Under the pieces are notes generated by a model. That model ran no database searches, had not been told where the DNA came from, and was given only the letters and a program-made list of their open reading frames with translations. From positions 558,001 through 622,000 of the forward strand of contig NZ_CP045529.1 in NCBI RefSeq assembly GCF_009429125.1: 64,000 nucleotides of DNA. The letters are read 5' to 3'. The stretch comes from Luteimicrobium xylanilyticum (GTDB taxonomy: Bacteria; Actinomycetota; Actinomycetes; Actinomycetales; Cellulomonadaceae). The translations under genes and the position numbers were made by a program. This document shows positions 1 through 8,612 of this stretch, piece by piece (position 1 is the stretch's first letter; each line of letters starts with the position of its first letter).

Positions 1-653
1 ACGCTCTCGGCGCCCTCGCCCTCGAGCGCCTCGTCGACCGCGGGCTTGAGGGCCGACGGTGCGCCGCGCCGGTAGCCGCCGTCGGCGGTGATCACGAGCT
101 TGGCCTCGGCGTCGGCGATGCGGCTGCGCAGGGCGTCCGCCGAGAATCCGCCGAACACGACGGAGTGCGGCGCGCCGAGACGGGCGCACGCGAGCATCGC
201 GACGACGGACTCGACGAGCATCGGGAGGTAGATGACGACCCGGTCGCCCGACTCGACGCCCAGCGCAGCGATCGCGTTCGCGGCCCGTGAGACGTCGCGC
301 TGCAGGTCGGCGTAGGTGACGGTGCGGGTGTCGCCGGGCTCGCCCTCGAAGTGGATCGCGACCCGGTCGCCCAGGCCTGCCTCGACGTGCCGGTCGACCG
401 CGTTGTACGCGGCGTTGAGGGTGCCGTCGGCGAACCAGCGCGCGACGGGCGCGTCGGACCAGTCGAGGGTCTGGGTGAACGGGGTCTTCCAGGTGAGCAG
501 GTCGTTCGCCTGCTCGGCCCAGAACGCGAGCCGGTCGGCGCGCGCCTCGTCGTACATCGCCGCCTTGGCGTTCGCCTGGGCGGCGAACTCCGGGCTCGGC
601 GGGAAGCTCCGGGTCTCCGTGAGCAGGTTCTCGAGGCTCGAGTTCTCGGGCAC
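1..653 (-). CDS. acs: Acetyl-CoA synthetase, N-terminal part (runs off window)
   Basis: AMP-forming acetate-CoA ligase, which activates acetate to acetyl-CoA through acetyl-AMP in the cytoplasm. Only about the first 217 residues are present; the 3' end lies beyond position 1. The visible part carries the family's N-terminal region (FWAEQANDLLTWKTPF, then WFADGTLNAAYNAVDRH) and the start of the adenylating domain (RVVIYLPMLVESVVAMLAC, APHSVVFGGFSADALRSRI). The chosen start is GTG at 653, with GGAGG 5 nt upstream. The upstream ATG near 674 is in another frame. In M. tuberculosis, acs lies in the same neighbourhood as the SerB-like HAD gene and the tad genes, which supports the call. Confidence 0.93.
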   Translation of the reverse strand, partial: MPENSSLENLLTETRSFPPSPEFAAQANAKAAMYDEARADRLAFWAEQANDLLTWKTPFTQTLDWSDAPVARWFADGTLNAAYNAVDRHVEAGLGDRVAIHFEGEPGDTRTVTYADLQRDVSRAANAIAALGVESGDRVVIYLPMLVESVVAMLACARLGAPHSVVFGGFSADALRSRIADAEAKLVITADGGYRRGAPSALKPAVDEALEGEGAES

Positions 654-860
654 GTCGTCCTCCGTTTTCGCATCGACTCTGGTGCGGTCGTCGTCCCGCG
701 AGCGTAGTGCGCCCGGGCGACGGCGGTCACGTCGCCAGCACTGTACTCGCATTCGGACGGGCCGGTTGCAAATCGCCGACGGCGGCGTCCCCGCGGGTCA
801 GGAGGCCGAGGATCCGCGGTCCCGCCCTGCGGGCGGCACGTGTGCAACCGTGGCGAGAAG

Positions 861-1481
861 ATGGCTGCCATGGGCTGGTGGAACGACCAGGTGGTCGCGC
901 GGGCCGAGACGCGGGTGCTCGCGTCGCACCTGCTCGTGCCGTACCGCGAGCGCGCGTGCGCGGGGCTGGCGGGGACCGTCCTCGAGATCGGGTTCGGCGC
1001 GGGCTTCAACGTCCCCCTCTACCCGTCCGCCGTGCGGCAGGTCCTCGCCGTGGACCCGTCCGACGTCGGGTGGCGGCGGTCGGAGGGGCGGCGGGCGTCG
1101 TCGTCGGCGCAGATCGACCGGGTGGGCCGTGACGCGCAGGCCGTCCCGGTCGACGACGCGAGCGTCGACGCCGCCCTGTCGACGCTCACGCTGTGCACCG
1201 TCCCCGACCCGGTGGCGGTGCTGCGCGAGGTCGAGCGGGTCCTGCGCCCCGGCGGGACGTTCCACCTGCTGGAGCACGGCCTGTCCGACGACGCCCGCGT
1301 CGCGGGCAGCCAGCGCCGGCACACGCGGTGGTGGTCGCACGTCGCGGGCGGGTGCCACCTGGACCGGGACGTCCCGGCACTCTGCGAGGCGGCGGGGCTG
1401 CGGGTGGTACGGATGGAGTCGTCGGACGCGGGCCGACCGCGCGCGTGGGCGCACGTCTACGAGGGGGTCGCGGTGGCCTGA
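861..1481 (+). CDS. Class I SAM-dependent methyltransferase
   Basis: Small cytoplasmic methyltransferase of about 206 aa; the substrate cannot be told. It has the Rossmann motif I (VLEIGFGAGFNVPLYP), an acidic residue after strand 2 (LAVDPS), and the UbiE/Methyltransf_11-like pattern VDAALSTLTLCTVPDP followed by VLRPGGTFHLLEHG. This resembles the phosphatidylethanolamine/quinone N- or C-methyltransferase group. The start could be GTG 840, ATG 861 or ATG 870; GGCGAGAAG just before 861 and 9 nt before 870 favours one of the latter two. It stands alone, divergent from acs. Confidence 0.8.
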   Translation: MAAMGWWNDQVVARAETRVLASHLLVPYRERACAGLAGTVLEIGFGAGFNVPLYPSAVRQVLAVDPSDVGWRRSEGRRASSSAQIDRVGRDAQAVPVDDASVDAALSTLTLCTVPDPVAVLREVERVLRPGGTFHLLEHGLSDDARVAGSQRRHTRWWSHVAGGCHLDRDVPALCEAAGLRVVRMESSDAGRPRAWAHVYEGVAVA

Positions 1482-1745
1482 GTCGCGGCAGCTCGGACAC
1501 GAACGCGGCGCCCCCGGACCGGGGACGCCGACGTCGCCAGCGCTGCGAGGCGGGGATCAGGCGCCGTGTCGTCGAAGCCGTCGCGACGGGTGGCCGTGGA
1601 ACGTGTCCTGGCGTCCCGGTCGACGTGTCACGTAGACGGACAGGTCGGGCGTGGGTCCCGCTCCCGCACTGTGGTGCTGTCCCTCAATGGGACGCCGTCG
1701 AGGCGCGGAACTCAACCCGGGGACCGGGTGGACGCACGAACGTGC

Positions 1746-1771
1746 ACACCGTGTTCGAGCGCACACGGTGT
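1746..1771. repeat. Perfect 9-bp inverted repeat in a 321-bp intergenic region
   Basis: ACACCGTGT, 8-nt spacer, ACACGGTGT. It lies in the gap 1482-1802, between the 3' ends of the methyltransferase (+) and the HAD phosphatase (-). I see no gene in that gap: the overlapping frames have no family signature. The dyad may be a weak bidirectional terminator or a protein-binding site. There is no T-tract. Confidence 0.55.
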
Positions 1772-1802
1772 TCGACCGTTGCCCGGGCCTCCGGGTGCAC
1801 CC

Positions 1803-2588
1803 TCAGGCGCTGCGACGGCGCAGCGCCCGCCAGACGACGGCGCCCACCCCCGCGAGCGTCACGGCCCCGGCCACGGCGAGCGCGGGCCGAGAGGTGAGGG
1901 CTGACCGGAGGGTCACGGCACGCCCGAACGCGAGGACCCCCCAGCCGCGTTCGAGGGCGGCCGCGCGCAGCGCCCGGTCGGGGTTTACGGCGAACGCGTG
2001 CCCGACGGCGCCCAGCATCGGCAGGTCGGTGATCGAGTCCGAGTAGGCGTAGCTGGCGTCGAGGTCGTAGCCGCGCCGGGCGGCGAGCTCGCGGATCGCC
2101 TCGCCCTTGTGCTCGCCGTACGCGTAGAAGTCGATCTTGCCGGTGTAGTGGCCGTCCACGATCTCCATCCGGGTCGCAACGTACCCGTCCGCGCCCAGCA
2201 CCGCGGCGATCGGCTCGACGAGCTCCGACGCCGACGCCGACACGATGATCACGTCGAGCCCGGCGTCGTGGTGGCGGCGGATCAGCTCGACGGCCTCCTG
2301 GTAGACGTGGGGGTTGATCGTCGAGTCGAGGGCGTCGGCGACGATCTCCTTGACCTTGGCGACGTCCCACCCGGCGACGAGGGCGCTGAGCTGGGCGCGC
2401 AGGCGTTCGGTCTGGTCGGCGTCGGCGCTCCCGACGAGGTACAGGAAGTGCGCGTAGGCGCTGCGGAGGGCGTCGACGCGCGAGACGAGGCCGTGCGTGT
2501 AGAAGTCGCGGGCGAACGCCGAGGTGGAGGTCGTCGCGATGATCGTCTTGTCGAGGTCGAAGAACGCCGCCGCTGCCGCTTTCGTCAC
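1803..2588 (-). CDS. HAD-IB family phosphatase (SerB-like)
   Basis: About 261 aa. It carries the HAD nucleophile motif FFDLDKTIIA near the N terminus, motif II in IIVSASASELV, and motif IV in AYSDSITDLPML. These match the HAD-IB subfamily that includes phosphoserine phosphatase and M. tuberculosis Rv3661. The C terminus has a hydrophobic helix (ALAVAGAVTLAGVGAVVWRA), so the protein is probably membrane-tethered. The start GTG 2588 is chosen because family members begin a few residues before FDLDKT; the longer reading from 2651 adds residues without family character. It is divergent from ssd. Despite constant linkage to tad genes, its substrate is unknown. Confidence 0.85.
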   Translation of the reverse strand: MTKAAAAAFFDLDKTIIATTSTSAFARDFYTHGLVSRVDALRSAYAHFLYLVGSADADQTERLRAQLSALVAGWDVAKVKEIVADALDSTINPHVYQEAVELIRRHHDAGLDVIIVSASASELVEPIAAVLGADGYVATRMEIVDGHYTGKIDFYAYGEHKGEAIRELAARRGYDLDASYAYSDSITDLPMLGAVGHAFAVNPDRALRAAALERGWGVLAFGRAVTLRSALTSRPALAVAGAVTLAGVGAVVWRALRRRSA

Positions 2589-2704
2589 GATGCGAGGGTA
2601 TCCGTGCATCGACCGCCGACCACAGGGCGAAGCGCGGGGGATTCTGTGCACATCCGTGCGCCGACCTGGGAGGCGGCGGGGCCGCCTGGGTCACGCTGTG
2701 GCGC

Positions 2705-3529
2705 ATGGTGCTCGCTCCCGGAACCGTCTCGCCGTCGCTCGACCGGCCCTCCTCGGCGCGCGGGGAGCCCGGCGGCGGGCTCGTCCTCGCCGTCGCCGGG
2801 GCGGTCGGAGGGGCCGGCGCGTCGAGCCTGGCCGTCGCGCTCGCGGTGGCCGCGCGCGACGGCGCCGCCCTCGTCGACCTCGCGGGCGGGGGCGGGATCG
2901 ACGTCCTGCTCGGACTCGAGGGGGCCGAGGGTGCGCGCTGGCCCGACCTCGCGGCCGCCCGCGGGGACGTCGACCCCGACCTGCTGGTCTCCTCGCTCCC
3001 GCACCGACGCGGCGTCAGCGTGCTGAGCGCCGACCGCCGGCGTCCCGGGCCGCCCGACGGCGCGGTGGTCGCGGACGTGCTCCGCGCCCTGGGTCGACGG
3101 CGCCGGACGGTCGTCGTGGACGCCGGCCGGGGTGAGGTCCCGGACGCGGCGACGCACGTGGTGCTCGTCGTGCCGCTGACGGTGCCGGGCCTCGCCGGCG
3201 CCCTCGCGTGGCGCGCCGCACGGACGGGCGCGCCCGCGGCCGCCACGGAGCCGGTCGAGCTCGTGGTGACGTGCGGGCCCGCGCCCGGACGTCTCGCTCC
3301 CGACGACGTCGCGACCGCCCTCGGGGTGCCCGTCGCCGGGCACGTCGGCCGGGTCCGCGGGGCGCGAGCCGCCGTCGAGCGGGGGGACGGACCACCCGTC
3401 GGGCACGGCACCGCACTGCGCCGTGCGGCCGCGAGGGTCCTGGACGCGGCCGCCGCGCGCACGGCGGGTCCCGGTGCGGCCGGCGGGTGGGCCGCGACCG
3501 GCCGTCGGGCCGTGCGGACGGGCCGGTGA
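2705..3529 (+). CDS. ssd: Septum site-determining protein Ssd (CpaE/MinD-like)
   Basis: A 274-aa MinD/ParA-type protein at the head of the tad operon, equivalent to M. tuberculosis Rv3660c. Family members act in septum positioning or as the TadZ/CpaE localisation factor of the Tad pilus apparatus. The degenerate P-loop reads VAGAVGGAGASSLAVALA: the Walker lysine is absent, as is usual in the Ssd group. A VVVDAGRG segment stands where Walker B is expected. It is shorter than mycobacterial Ssd and lacks much of the N-terminal receiver-like domain. The stop overlaps the GTG start of tadA by 4 bp, so the two are cotranscribed. Confidence 0.85.
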   Translation: MVLAPGTVSPSLDRPSSARGEPGGGLVLAVAGAVGGAGASSLAVALAVAARDGAALVDLAGGGGIDVLLGLEGAEGARWPDLAAARGDVDPDLLVSSLPHRRGVSVLSADRRRPGPPDGAVVADVLRALGRRRRTVVVDAGRGEVPDAATHVVLVVPLTVPGLAGALAWRAARTGAPAAATEPVELVVTCGPAPGRLAPDDVATALGVPVAGHVGRVRGARAAVERGDGPPVGHGTALRRAAARVLDAAAARTAGPGAAGGWAATGRRAVRTGR

Positions 3530-4683
3530 GCGTGGACGCGCCGCCGGACGGGGAGCTCGTCGCGCAGGTGCGCGCGACGCTCGGGGACGCCGGGGGCACG
3601 CCCACGCTCGGCGACGTCGAGGACGCGCTGCGCCGCAGCGGACGGGTCGTCGGGTCACGGGTGCTCGCCGGGCTGGCGCGGCAGGTTCGCGCCGAGCTCG
3701 TCGGGGCGGGCGCCGTCCAGCCGCTCCTCGACGACCAGGACGTCACCGACGTCCTCGTCAACCCCGACGGCACTGTGTGGTTCGACCGCGGCGCGGGCCT
3801 CGTCCGCTGGGCCCACCGCCTTGCCGGGCCGCGGGACGTGCGGGCGCTCGCGGTCCGGCTCGCGGCGGCGTCGGGGGCGCGGCTCGACGACCAGCAGCCC
3901 AGCGTCGACGCGCGCCTGACCGACGGGACACGGCTCCATGCCGTCGTCGCGCCGCTGTGCGAGGACGGCGCCGCGATCTCGCTGCGCACGCACCGGCCGC
4001 GCTCGTTCACGCTCGACGAGCTCGTCGCCCGTGGGGCGTTGCCCTCCGCCTGGGTGCCGGTGCTCGCGGGGCTCGTGCAGCGCCGCGCGAACGTCCTCGT
4101 GTCCGGGGCGACCGGCACGGGCAAGACGACGCTGCTCGCCGCGCTCCTCGGGCTGGTCCCCGGGTCCGAGCGGGTGGTCTGCGTCGAGGAGGCCCGCGAG
4201 CTCGCGCCCGGTCATCCGCACGTCGTGCACCTGTGCACCCGGCGCGCGAACGTCGAGGGGTCGGGGGCGGTGGGGCTCGACGAGCTCGTGCGCAACGCGC
4301 TCCGCATGCGGCCCGACCGGATCGTCCTGGGCGAGTGCCGCGGCGTCGAGGTCCGGGACGTGCTGCTCGCGCTCAACACCGGGCACGACGGCGGCATGGC
4401 CACCGTGCACGCCAACACCGCCGCCGACGTGCCGGCCCGGCTCGAGGCGCTCGCCGCGCTCGCCGGGCTCGGCCGCGACGCGGTGGCCGCGCAGGCCGCG
4501 AGCGCCCTCGACGTCGTCGTGCATCTGCGCCGCGACCCGGTGACGCGGGTGCGGTACGTCGCGGAGCTGGGGGCGGTGGGCCGCGACGGGCGCGGCGAGC
4601 TCGTCGTCGAGTCGGCGGCGACCTGGGACGGCGGTGCGAACGTCCCGCGGCGGGGCCCGCGGTGGGAGGTGGTCGCGCCGTGA
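3526..4683 (+). CDS. tadA: TadA-type secretion ATPase
   Basis: A 385-aa VirB11/CpaF-family ATPase that powers assembly of the Tad (Flp-type) pilus or a related secretion system at the inner face of the membrane. Visible motifs are Walker A GATGTGKTTLLAALLG, the Asp box VVCVEEARELAPGHPHVVHL, Walker B-like DRIVLGECRGVEV, and the His box GHDGGMATVHANT. The TIGR03819-type N-terminal region with LLDDQDVTDVLVNPDG is also present. GTG 3526 gives a 4-bp overlap with ssd; a second GTG at 3532 is possible. The stop overlaps tadB by 4 bp. Confidence 0.95.
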   Translation: MSVDAPPDGELVAQVRATLGDAGGTPTLGDVEDALRRSGRVVGSRVLAGLARQVRAELVGAGAVQPLLDDQDVTDVLVNPDGTVWFDRGAGLVRWAHRLAGPRDVRALAVRLAAASGARLDDQQPSVDARLTDGTRLHAVVAPLCEDGAAISLRTHRPRSFTLDELVARGALPSAWVPVLAGLVQRRANVLVSGATGTGKTTLLAALLGLVPGSERVVCVEEARELAPGHPHVVHLCTRRANVEGSGAVGLDELVRNALRMRPDRIVLGECRGVEVRDVLLALNTGHDGGMATVHANTAADVPARLEALAALAGLGRDAVAAQAASALDVVVHLRRDPVTRVRYVAELGAVGRDGRGELVVESAATWDGGANVPRRGPRWEVVAP

Positions 4684-5324
4684 CGGCGGTGCTCGTGGGG
4701 GTGCTGGTCGCGGTCGCGGCCCGCGCGCTGCTCGGGCGGCCCGGACGTGGGGCGGAGGTGCTCGTCGGCGCGATGGCGTCGAGGACCGGTCGTGCCGTCC
4801 TGCGACGCCGACGCACCGGCGCAGGGACGGGCGACGCGGTGGTCGTGGTGACGCAGGTCGCGGCCCTCCTGCGGTCGGGGCTGCCGCCGGGCCGCGCGTG
4901 GGACGCCGTCGGGGTGCGGTGCGACCCCCAGGGTGTCCCCGACACGGGGGACGCCGCCCGTGTCCTCGGGGCGCCGCGCGTCGTGCCCGCCGTGGTCGCG
5001 GGGGTGCGGCTCGCCCTCGAGGTGGGGGCGCCGCTCGCCGCCGTGCTCGACGACGTCGTCGAGGCGACCCTCGCCGAGGACGCTGCCCGGGTCGCTCGCG
5101 AGACGGCGCTCGCCGGGCCACGGGCCACGGCGCGCGTCCTCGCGTGGCTGCCGGGCGCGGGGCTGCTGCTCGGGTTCGCGCTCGGTGCCGACCCGGTCGG
5201 CGTGCTGCTCGGAGGCGGGATCGGGACGCTCGCGCTCCTGGGCGCGGGGGTGCTCGTCCTCGTCGGGCGCCGGTGGACGGGCGCGCTCGTCCGGGCAGCC
5301 CGGGCGGCGGGGGAGGAGACGTGA
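4680..5324 (+). CDS. tadB: TadB-like type II secretion F family membrane protein
   Basis: A 214-aa inner-membrane protein of the TadB/GspF family, the platform on which TadA works. It has a hydrophobic N terminus (AVLVGVLVAVAARALL), a cytoplasmic helical part with LLRSGLPPGRAW and LALEVGAPLAAVLDDV typical of T2SSF domains, and two C-terminal hydrophobic helices (about residues 155-205). GTG 4680 overlaps the tadA stop by 4 bp, and the gene's own stop overlaps tadC by 4 bp. It is shorter than proteobacterial TadB, as usual in actinobacteria (Rv3658c type). Confidence 0.85.
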   Translation: MTAVLVGVLVAVAARALLGRPGRGAEVLVGAMASRTGRAVLRRRRTGAGTGDAVVVVTQVAALLRSGLPPGRAWDAVGVRCDPQGVPDTGDAARVLGAPRVVPAVVAGVRLALEVGAPLAAVLDDVVEATLAEDAARVARETALAGPRATARVLAWLPGAGLLLGFALGADPVGVLLGGGIGTLALLGAGVLVLVGRRWTGALVRAARAAGEET

Positions 5325-5983
5325 GCGGGGCGGGGGTCGGTGTAGTGACCGCCGTCCTCGCGCTCGCGGGGCTCGCGCCGTGGTGGGTGCGGGGCGACGT
5401 GGCCCTGGGGCGGGCGAGAGCGCTGGTCGGCGGCGTGCCCGACGGCGCCATGCCGGGTGTCGCTGCTCCGGCCGGCCGGGTCGACGGTGAGGTGGTGCTG
5501 GCGCTCGTCGCTGCCGCGTGCCGGTCGGGGGCGAGCGTCGTACGGGCCCTCGACGCGGTGGGTACGGCGCTCGCCGGACCGGACGGGGACGCGCTGCGTG
5601 CCACGGCATCGCGGCTCGCGCTCGGGGGCGGGTGGGACGACGCGTGGTCGGCGGACGGGCCGGCGCCACGCGGTCGCCTCGCGCGCGGCGCGGGCCGCGG
5701 TGGACCGGACCCGGACCGACGGCCCGGGGGGCTCGGCGTGGCGCACGTGGTCGGCGACGCGCTCCGCCCCACGTGGGAGCACGGCTCGCCGCCCGAGCCG
5801 GCGCTGCGGGCGGCCGCCGACCGGCTCCGTCGCGACCGGGCCGAACGATCCGCGACGGCGGCCGGCCGTCTGGGGGTCCGGCTCGTCCTCCCGCTGGGGC
5901 TCTGCTACCTGCCCGCTTTCGTCCTCGTGGGGCTCGTGCCGGTGCTCGTCTCGTACGGCGTCGGGCTGCTGCGGAGCGGGTGA
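5321..5983 (+). CDS. tadC: TadC-like type II secretion F family membrane protein
   Basis: A 220-aa second GspF-type membrane protein of the Tad machine (Rv3657c type). The T2SSF segment is CRSGASVVRALDAVG, with ALRAAADRLRRDRAERSA ahead of the C-terminal hydrophobic pair containing LPLGLCYLPAFVLVGLVPV. It starts at GTG 5321 inside the tadB stop. It is the last gene of the contiguous block ssd-tadA-tadB-tadC; the pilin-like genes resume only at 7467, after an inserted transporter. Confidence 0.82.
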   Translation: MSGAGVGVVTAVLALAGLAPWWVRGDVALGRARALVGGVPDGAMPGVAAPAGRVDGEVVLALVAAACRSGASVVRALDAVGTALAGPDGDALRATASRLALGGGWDDAWSADGPAPRGRLARGAGRGGPDPDRRPGGLGVAHVVGDALRPTWEHGSPPEPALRAAADRLRRDRAERSATAAGRLGVRLVLPLGLCYLPAFVLVGLVPVLVSYGVGLLRSG

Positions 5984-6096
5984 AGCGCGGGAGCGGTGCG
6001 CCTCGGAAGGCCTGGTATCCAGCCGATCCTCCTCAGACGTCTCACATCGTGAGCGCAAACGTATCGCTGCACGGACGACGGGTGTAGACAAGGGGA

Positions 6097-7362
6097 ATGA
6101 CCGCGCCGACCCTCGAGACCCCCGCCGCCGAGCACCCCTACTGGCGCCGGAACCTCGTGGTCGCCACGGCCGGAGCGTTCACCACGATCGTCGCCATGAC
6201 GCTCCTCGTGCCCTTCCTGCCGGTGTTCGTGCGGGAGCTCGGGGTCGAGAGCGACGCGGCCGTCGTGCGCTGGTCCGGCATCGCGTACGGGGCGTGCTTC
6301 CTGACGGCCGCACTGACCGCGCCCCTCTGGGGCAGGCTCGGCGACCGGTTCGGCCGCAAGTCGATGCTGGTCCGGGCCAGCCTCGGGATGTCCGTGGCGA
6401 TCTCGCTGCTCGGGTTCGTCCAGACCGTCGACCAGCTCGTCGCGGTCCGGCTGCTCGTCGGCGTCCTCGGCGGCTACGCGTCGGGCGCCACGATCCTCGT
6501 CGCCGCGCAGACCCCGTCCGACCGGAGCGCGTGGGCGCTCGGGATCGTGTCGTCCGGGGTGCTCGCCGGCAACGTCGTCGGGCCGCTCGTCGGCGGGTTC
6601 GTGCCCGCCTGGGTCGGGGTGCGGCCCACCTTCCTCGTCGCCGGCGGACTGATCTTCCTCGCGTTCCTCGCGACCCTCTTCCTGCTCCGCGAGGACCGGC
6701 AGGTCACCCGCGCGCCGCGCACCCGCGAGCGCCGTCGGTCCGGGGTGTGGGCCCAGGTCGACCACCGGGGCGCCGTCCTCGTCCTGCTCGCCACCTCGAG
6801 CCTGCTGCTGCTCGCGACGATGTCCATCGAGCCCGTCGTCACCGTCTACGTCTCCGACCTCGGCCAGCGCACCCACGCCGCCGGTGTCGCCGGCATCCTC
6901 CTCGCCCTCACCAGCGTGGGCAGCATCCTCGCGGCGCCTCGCGTCGGACGGTTCGCCGACCGCGTCGGGCACGTGCGCGTCGTCGTCGGGTGCCTGCTCG
7001 CGGCCGGGCTGCTGGCGTTCGTGCAGGCCGTCGTGACGAACGTGGTCGAGCTCGGGGTGGCGCGCGTCCTGCTCGGGGTGAGCCTCGGCGGGCTGCTGCC
7101 GTCCGTGACCGCGGCGGTCAGGCACCTCGCCCCGCCGGACGCCGTCGGCGGCCTCCTCGGCTACGGCGTGTCGGCGCAGTACGTGGGCCAGGTCGCCGGA
7201 CCCGTGCTCGGGGGGATCGTCGCCGCGCAGCTGGGGCTCCGGTCCGTGTTCGTGGCGACCGGGGTCGTCCTGCTCGCCGCGGGCGCTCTCAACCTCGTCG
7301 CGCTCCGCCGTGCCGAGGCCCCGGCCCCCGCCGTCGGGGCGCCACCCACAGTGCCCGCCTGA
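6097..7362 (+). CDS. MFS multidrug-type exporter (DHA1, MdtG-like)
   Basis: A 421-aa major facilitator with about 12 hydrophobic segments. The loop 2-3 motif A (GRLGDRFGRKSMLV) is followed by a weaker repeat in the second half (GRFADRVGHVRVVV). The pattern of an FLPVFVRELGV first helix and GYASGATILVAAQTP resembles MdtG/multidrug transporters; the substrate is unknown. The start ATG 6097 has an AGGGG just upstream. The gene sits inside the tad locus, in the same orientation, but is separated by about 110 bp from tadC and by a strong hairpin from the next gene. It therefore looks like an independent insertion, not a tad component. Confidence 0.87.
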   Translation: MTAPTLETPAAEHPYWRRNLVVATAGAFTTIVAMTLLVPFLPVFVRELGVESDAAVVRWSGIAYGACFLTAALTAPLWGRLGDRFGRKSMLVRASLGMSVAISLLGFVQTVDQLVAVRLLVGVLGGYASGATILVAAQTPSDRSAWALGIVSSGVLAGNVVGPLVGGFVPAWVGVRPTFLVAGGLIFLAFLATLFLLREDRQVTRAPRTRERRRSGVWAQVDHRGAVLVLLATSSLLLLATMSIEPVVTVYVSDLGQRTHAAGVAGILLALTSVGSILAAPRVGRFADRVGHVRVVVGCLLAAGLLAFVQAVVTNVVELGVARVLLGVSLGGLLPSVTAAVRHLAPPDAVGGLLGYGVSAQYVGQVAGPVLGGIVAAQLGLRSVFVATGVVLLAAGALNLVALRRAEAPAPAVGAPPTVPA

Positions 7363-7380
7363 CCGGCGTCGTGCACAGCG

Positions 7381-7417
7381 GCGGGTCACCCGCACGCAGG
7401 GGGTGCGGGCGACCCGC
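7381..7417 (+). terminator. Strong hairpin after the MFS gene
   Basis: Two 15-nt arms (7381-7395 and 7403-7417) pair with one mismatch around a 7-nt loop, 18 bp past the MFS stop. There is no T-run. In a high-GC genome this is the usual look of a terminator. It would insulate the MFS gene from the DUF4244/TadE genes. Confidence 0.6.
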
Positions 7418-7466
7418 CAGTCTGGCCGTCCCGCGGCACGCCGTGCCGCCCGACGGAAGGACACCC

Positions 7467-7778
7467 ATGCACGCCCTCCACACCCCACCCGCGCGCCGGC
7501 GACCGGCAGCCCTCGCCGCACGTCGCTCCCGCGCCGCCCTGGCGACGCTGGCGACGGCCGCCCGTGCCTGGCTCGATCGCACCCGCACCCGACTCGTCCG
7601 CCCCACGGCGGGCCCCCTGCGCACCGCCGGCCGCGAGGCCGGGATGGCGACCGCCGAGTACGCCATCGCGACCCTCGCAGCCGTCGGCTTCGCCGGGCTG
7701 CTCCTCGTGATCCTCAAGTCCGCCGAGGTGCGAGGACTGCTCCTCGGCATCATCAAGTCCGCGCTGTCGGTCGGCTGA
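7467..7778 (+). CDS. DUF4244 small pilin-like protein
   Basis: A 103-aa protein with an Arg/Ala-rich leader (about residues 1-58). After it comes GMATAEYAIATLAAVGFAG and a hydrophobic helix ending ILKSAEVRGLLLGII. The AEYA-plus-helix pattern resembles class IVb (Flp-type) prepilins and matches the DUF4244 family found beside tad genes in actinobacteria (Rv3656c type). It is the likely major pilin subunit. GGAAGG precedes ATG 7467. No prepilin peptidase gene is visible nearby. The TadE-like gene starts 10 bp downstream. Confidence 0.85.
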   Translation: MHALHTPPARRRPAALAARRSRAALATLATAARAWLDRTRTRLVRPTAGPLRTAGREAGMATAEYAIATLAAVGFAGLLLVILKSAEVRGLLLGIIKSALSVG

Positions 7779-7788
7779 GGCGGGCACC

Positions 7789-8148
7789 ATGCCGGGACGA
7801 GCACTCGGGCGTGAGCGGGGGAGCGTCACCGCCGAGCTCGCCGTGGCGCTGCCCGCGGTCGTCGTCGTGCTGGTGCTCGTCCTCACGGTCGGCGCGGCGT
7901 CCGTCGCGCGGCTGCGCGCGGTGGACGCCGCGACGGCCGCCGCCCGCAGCGCAGCGCTCGGTGAGGACACCGCCGCCCAGCGGACCGCCGCGGTGCGGGT
8001 CGGCGGGACCGGCACCTCCGTCCGGCTCGCGCACGACGGCGACTGGGTGACCGCCGACGTCGAGGTCCCGGTCGTCGGGCGGCTGGGTCCCTTCGGCGGC
8101 GTGCCCTTGCGGGCGACGGGACACGCCGTCGCGCGGGTCGAGCCGTGA
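7789..8148 (+). CDS. TadE-like pseudopilin
   Basis: A 119-aa protein of the TadE type. A short basic N terminus with RGSVTAELAVALPAVVVV leads into one hydrophobic helix, then an Ala-rich helix (VARLRAVDAATAAARSAAL) and a small periplasmic beta-rich tail. TadE proteins are minor pilins assembled by the Tad apparatus. It is equivalent by position to Rv3655c. The stop overlaps the GTG of the next gene by 4 bp. Confidence 0.85.
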   Translation: MPGRALGRERGSVTAELAVALPAVVVVLVLVLTVGAASVARLRAVDAATAAARSAALGEDTAAQRTAAVRVGGTGTSVRLAHDGDWVTADVEVPVVGRLGPFGGVPLRATGHAVARVEP

Positions 8149-8591
8149 GCTCGGCCGCCGCGTCCGGCCGCCGCTCGCGCCCGACCGAGGACCATCGACG
8201 TGCGGTGGCGGGCCCGTGCGAGCGCGGGTCCGGGACCGTGCTCGTCCTGGGGCTCGTCGCCGTCGTCGTGCTGCTCGGGACGGTGCTCGCCGGCCTCGGC
8301 CAGGCGCAGGCGGCGCGCTCCGGAGCCCAGGGCGCCGCGGACCTCGCGGCGGTCGCGGGTGCCGACGCGCTGCGGCACGGCGAGGACGCGTGCGCCGTCG
8401 CCCGCGTGGTGGCGGCGCGCAACGGCGGGACGGTCGACGCGTGCGCCGACGAGGGAGGCGGAGTGCTTCGGGTCGAGGTGCACCGCGCCGCGCCGGGGGT
8501 GGCCCGGCTCGTCGGGTCGGGCGCGCGGGCGACGGCAGCCGCCCGCGCCGGCCCGGCCTCCGCGCGAGGAAGCCGTGCGGCGGCGTCGTGA
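8145..8591 (+). CDS. Second TadE-like protein (helicase/secretion neighbourhood family)
   Basis: A 148-aa protein with ERGSGTVLVLGLVAVVVLLG near residues 26-45. It continues with the characteristic GAQGAADLAAVAGADALRHG, as in the TIGR03816 / Rv3654c family found between tad genes and a DEAH helicase. One Cys pair (CAVARV ... DACADEGG) lies in the extracytoplasmic part. GTG 8145 overlaps the preceding stop by 4 bp. The first 25 residues before the hydrophobic helix are poorly conserved in character, so the exact start is uncertain. Confidence 0.82.
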   Translation: MSSAAASGRRSRPTEDHRRAVAGPCERGSGTVLVLGLVAVVVLLGTVLAGLGQAQAARSGAQGAADLAAVAGADALRHGEDACAVARVVAARNGGTVDACADEGGGVLRVEVHRAAPGVARLVGSGARATAAARAGPASARGSRAAAS

Positions 8592-8612
8592 GCCCGGCAC
8601 CTCGACGCGTCG

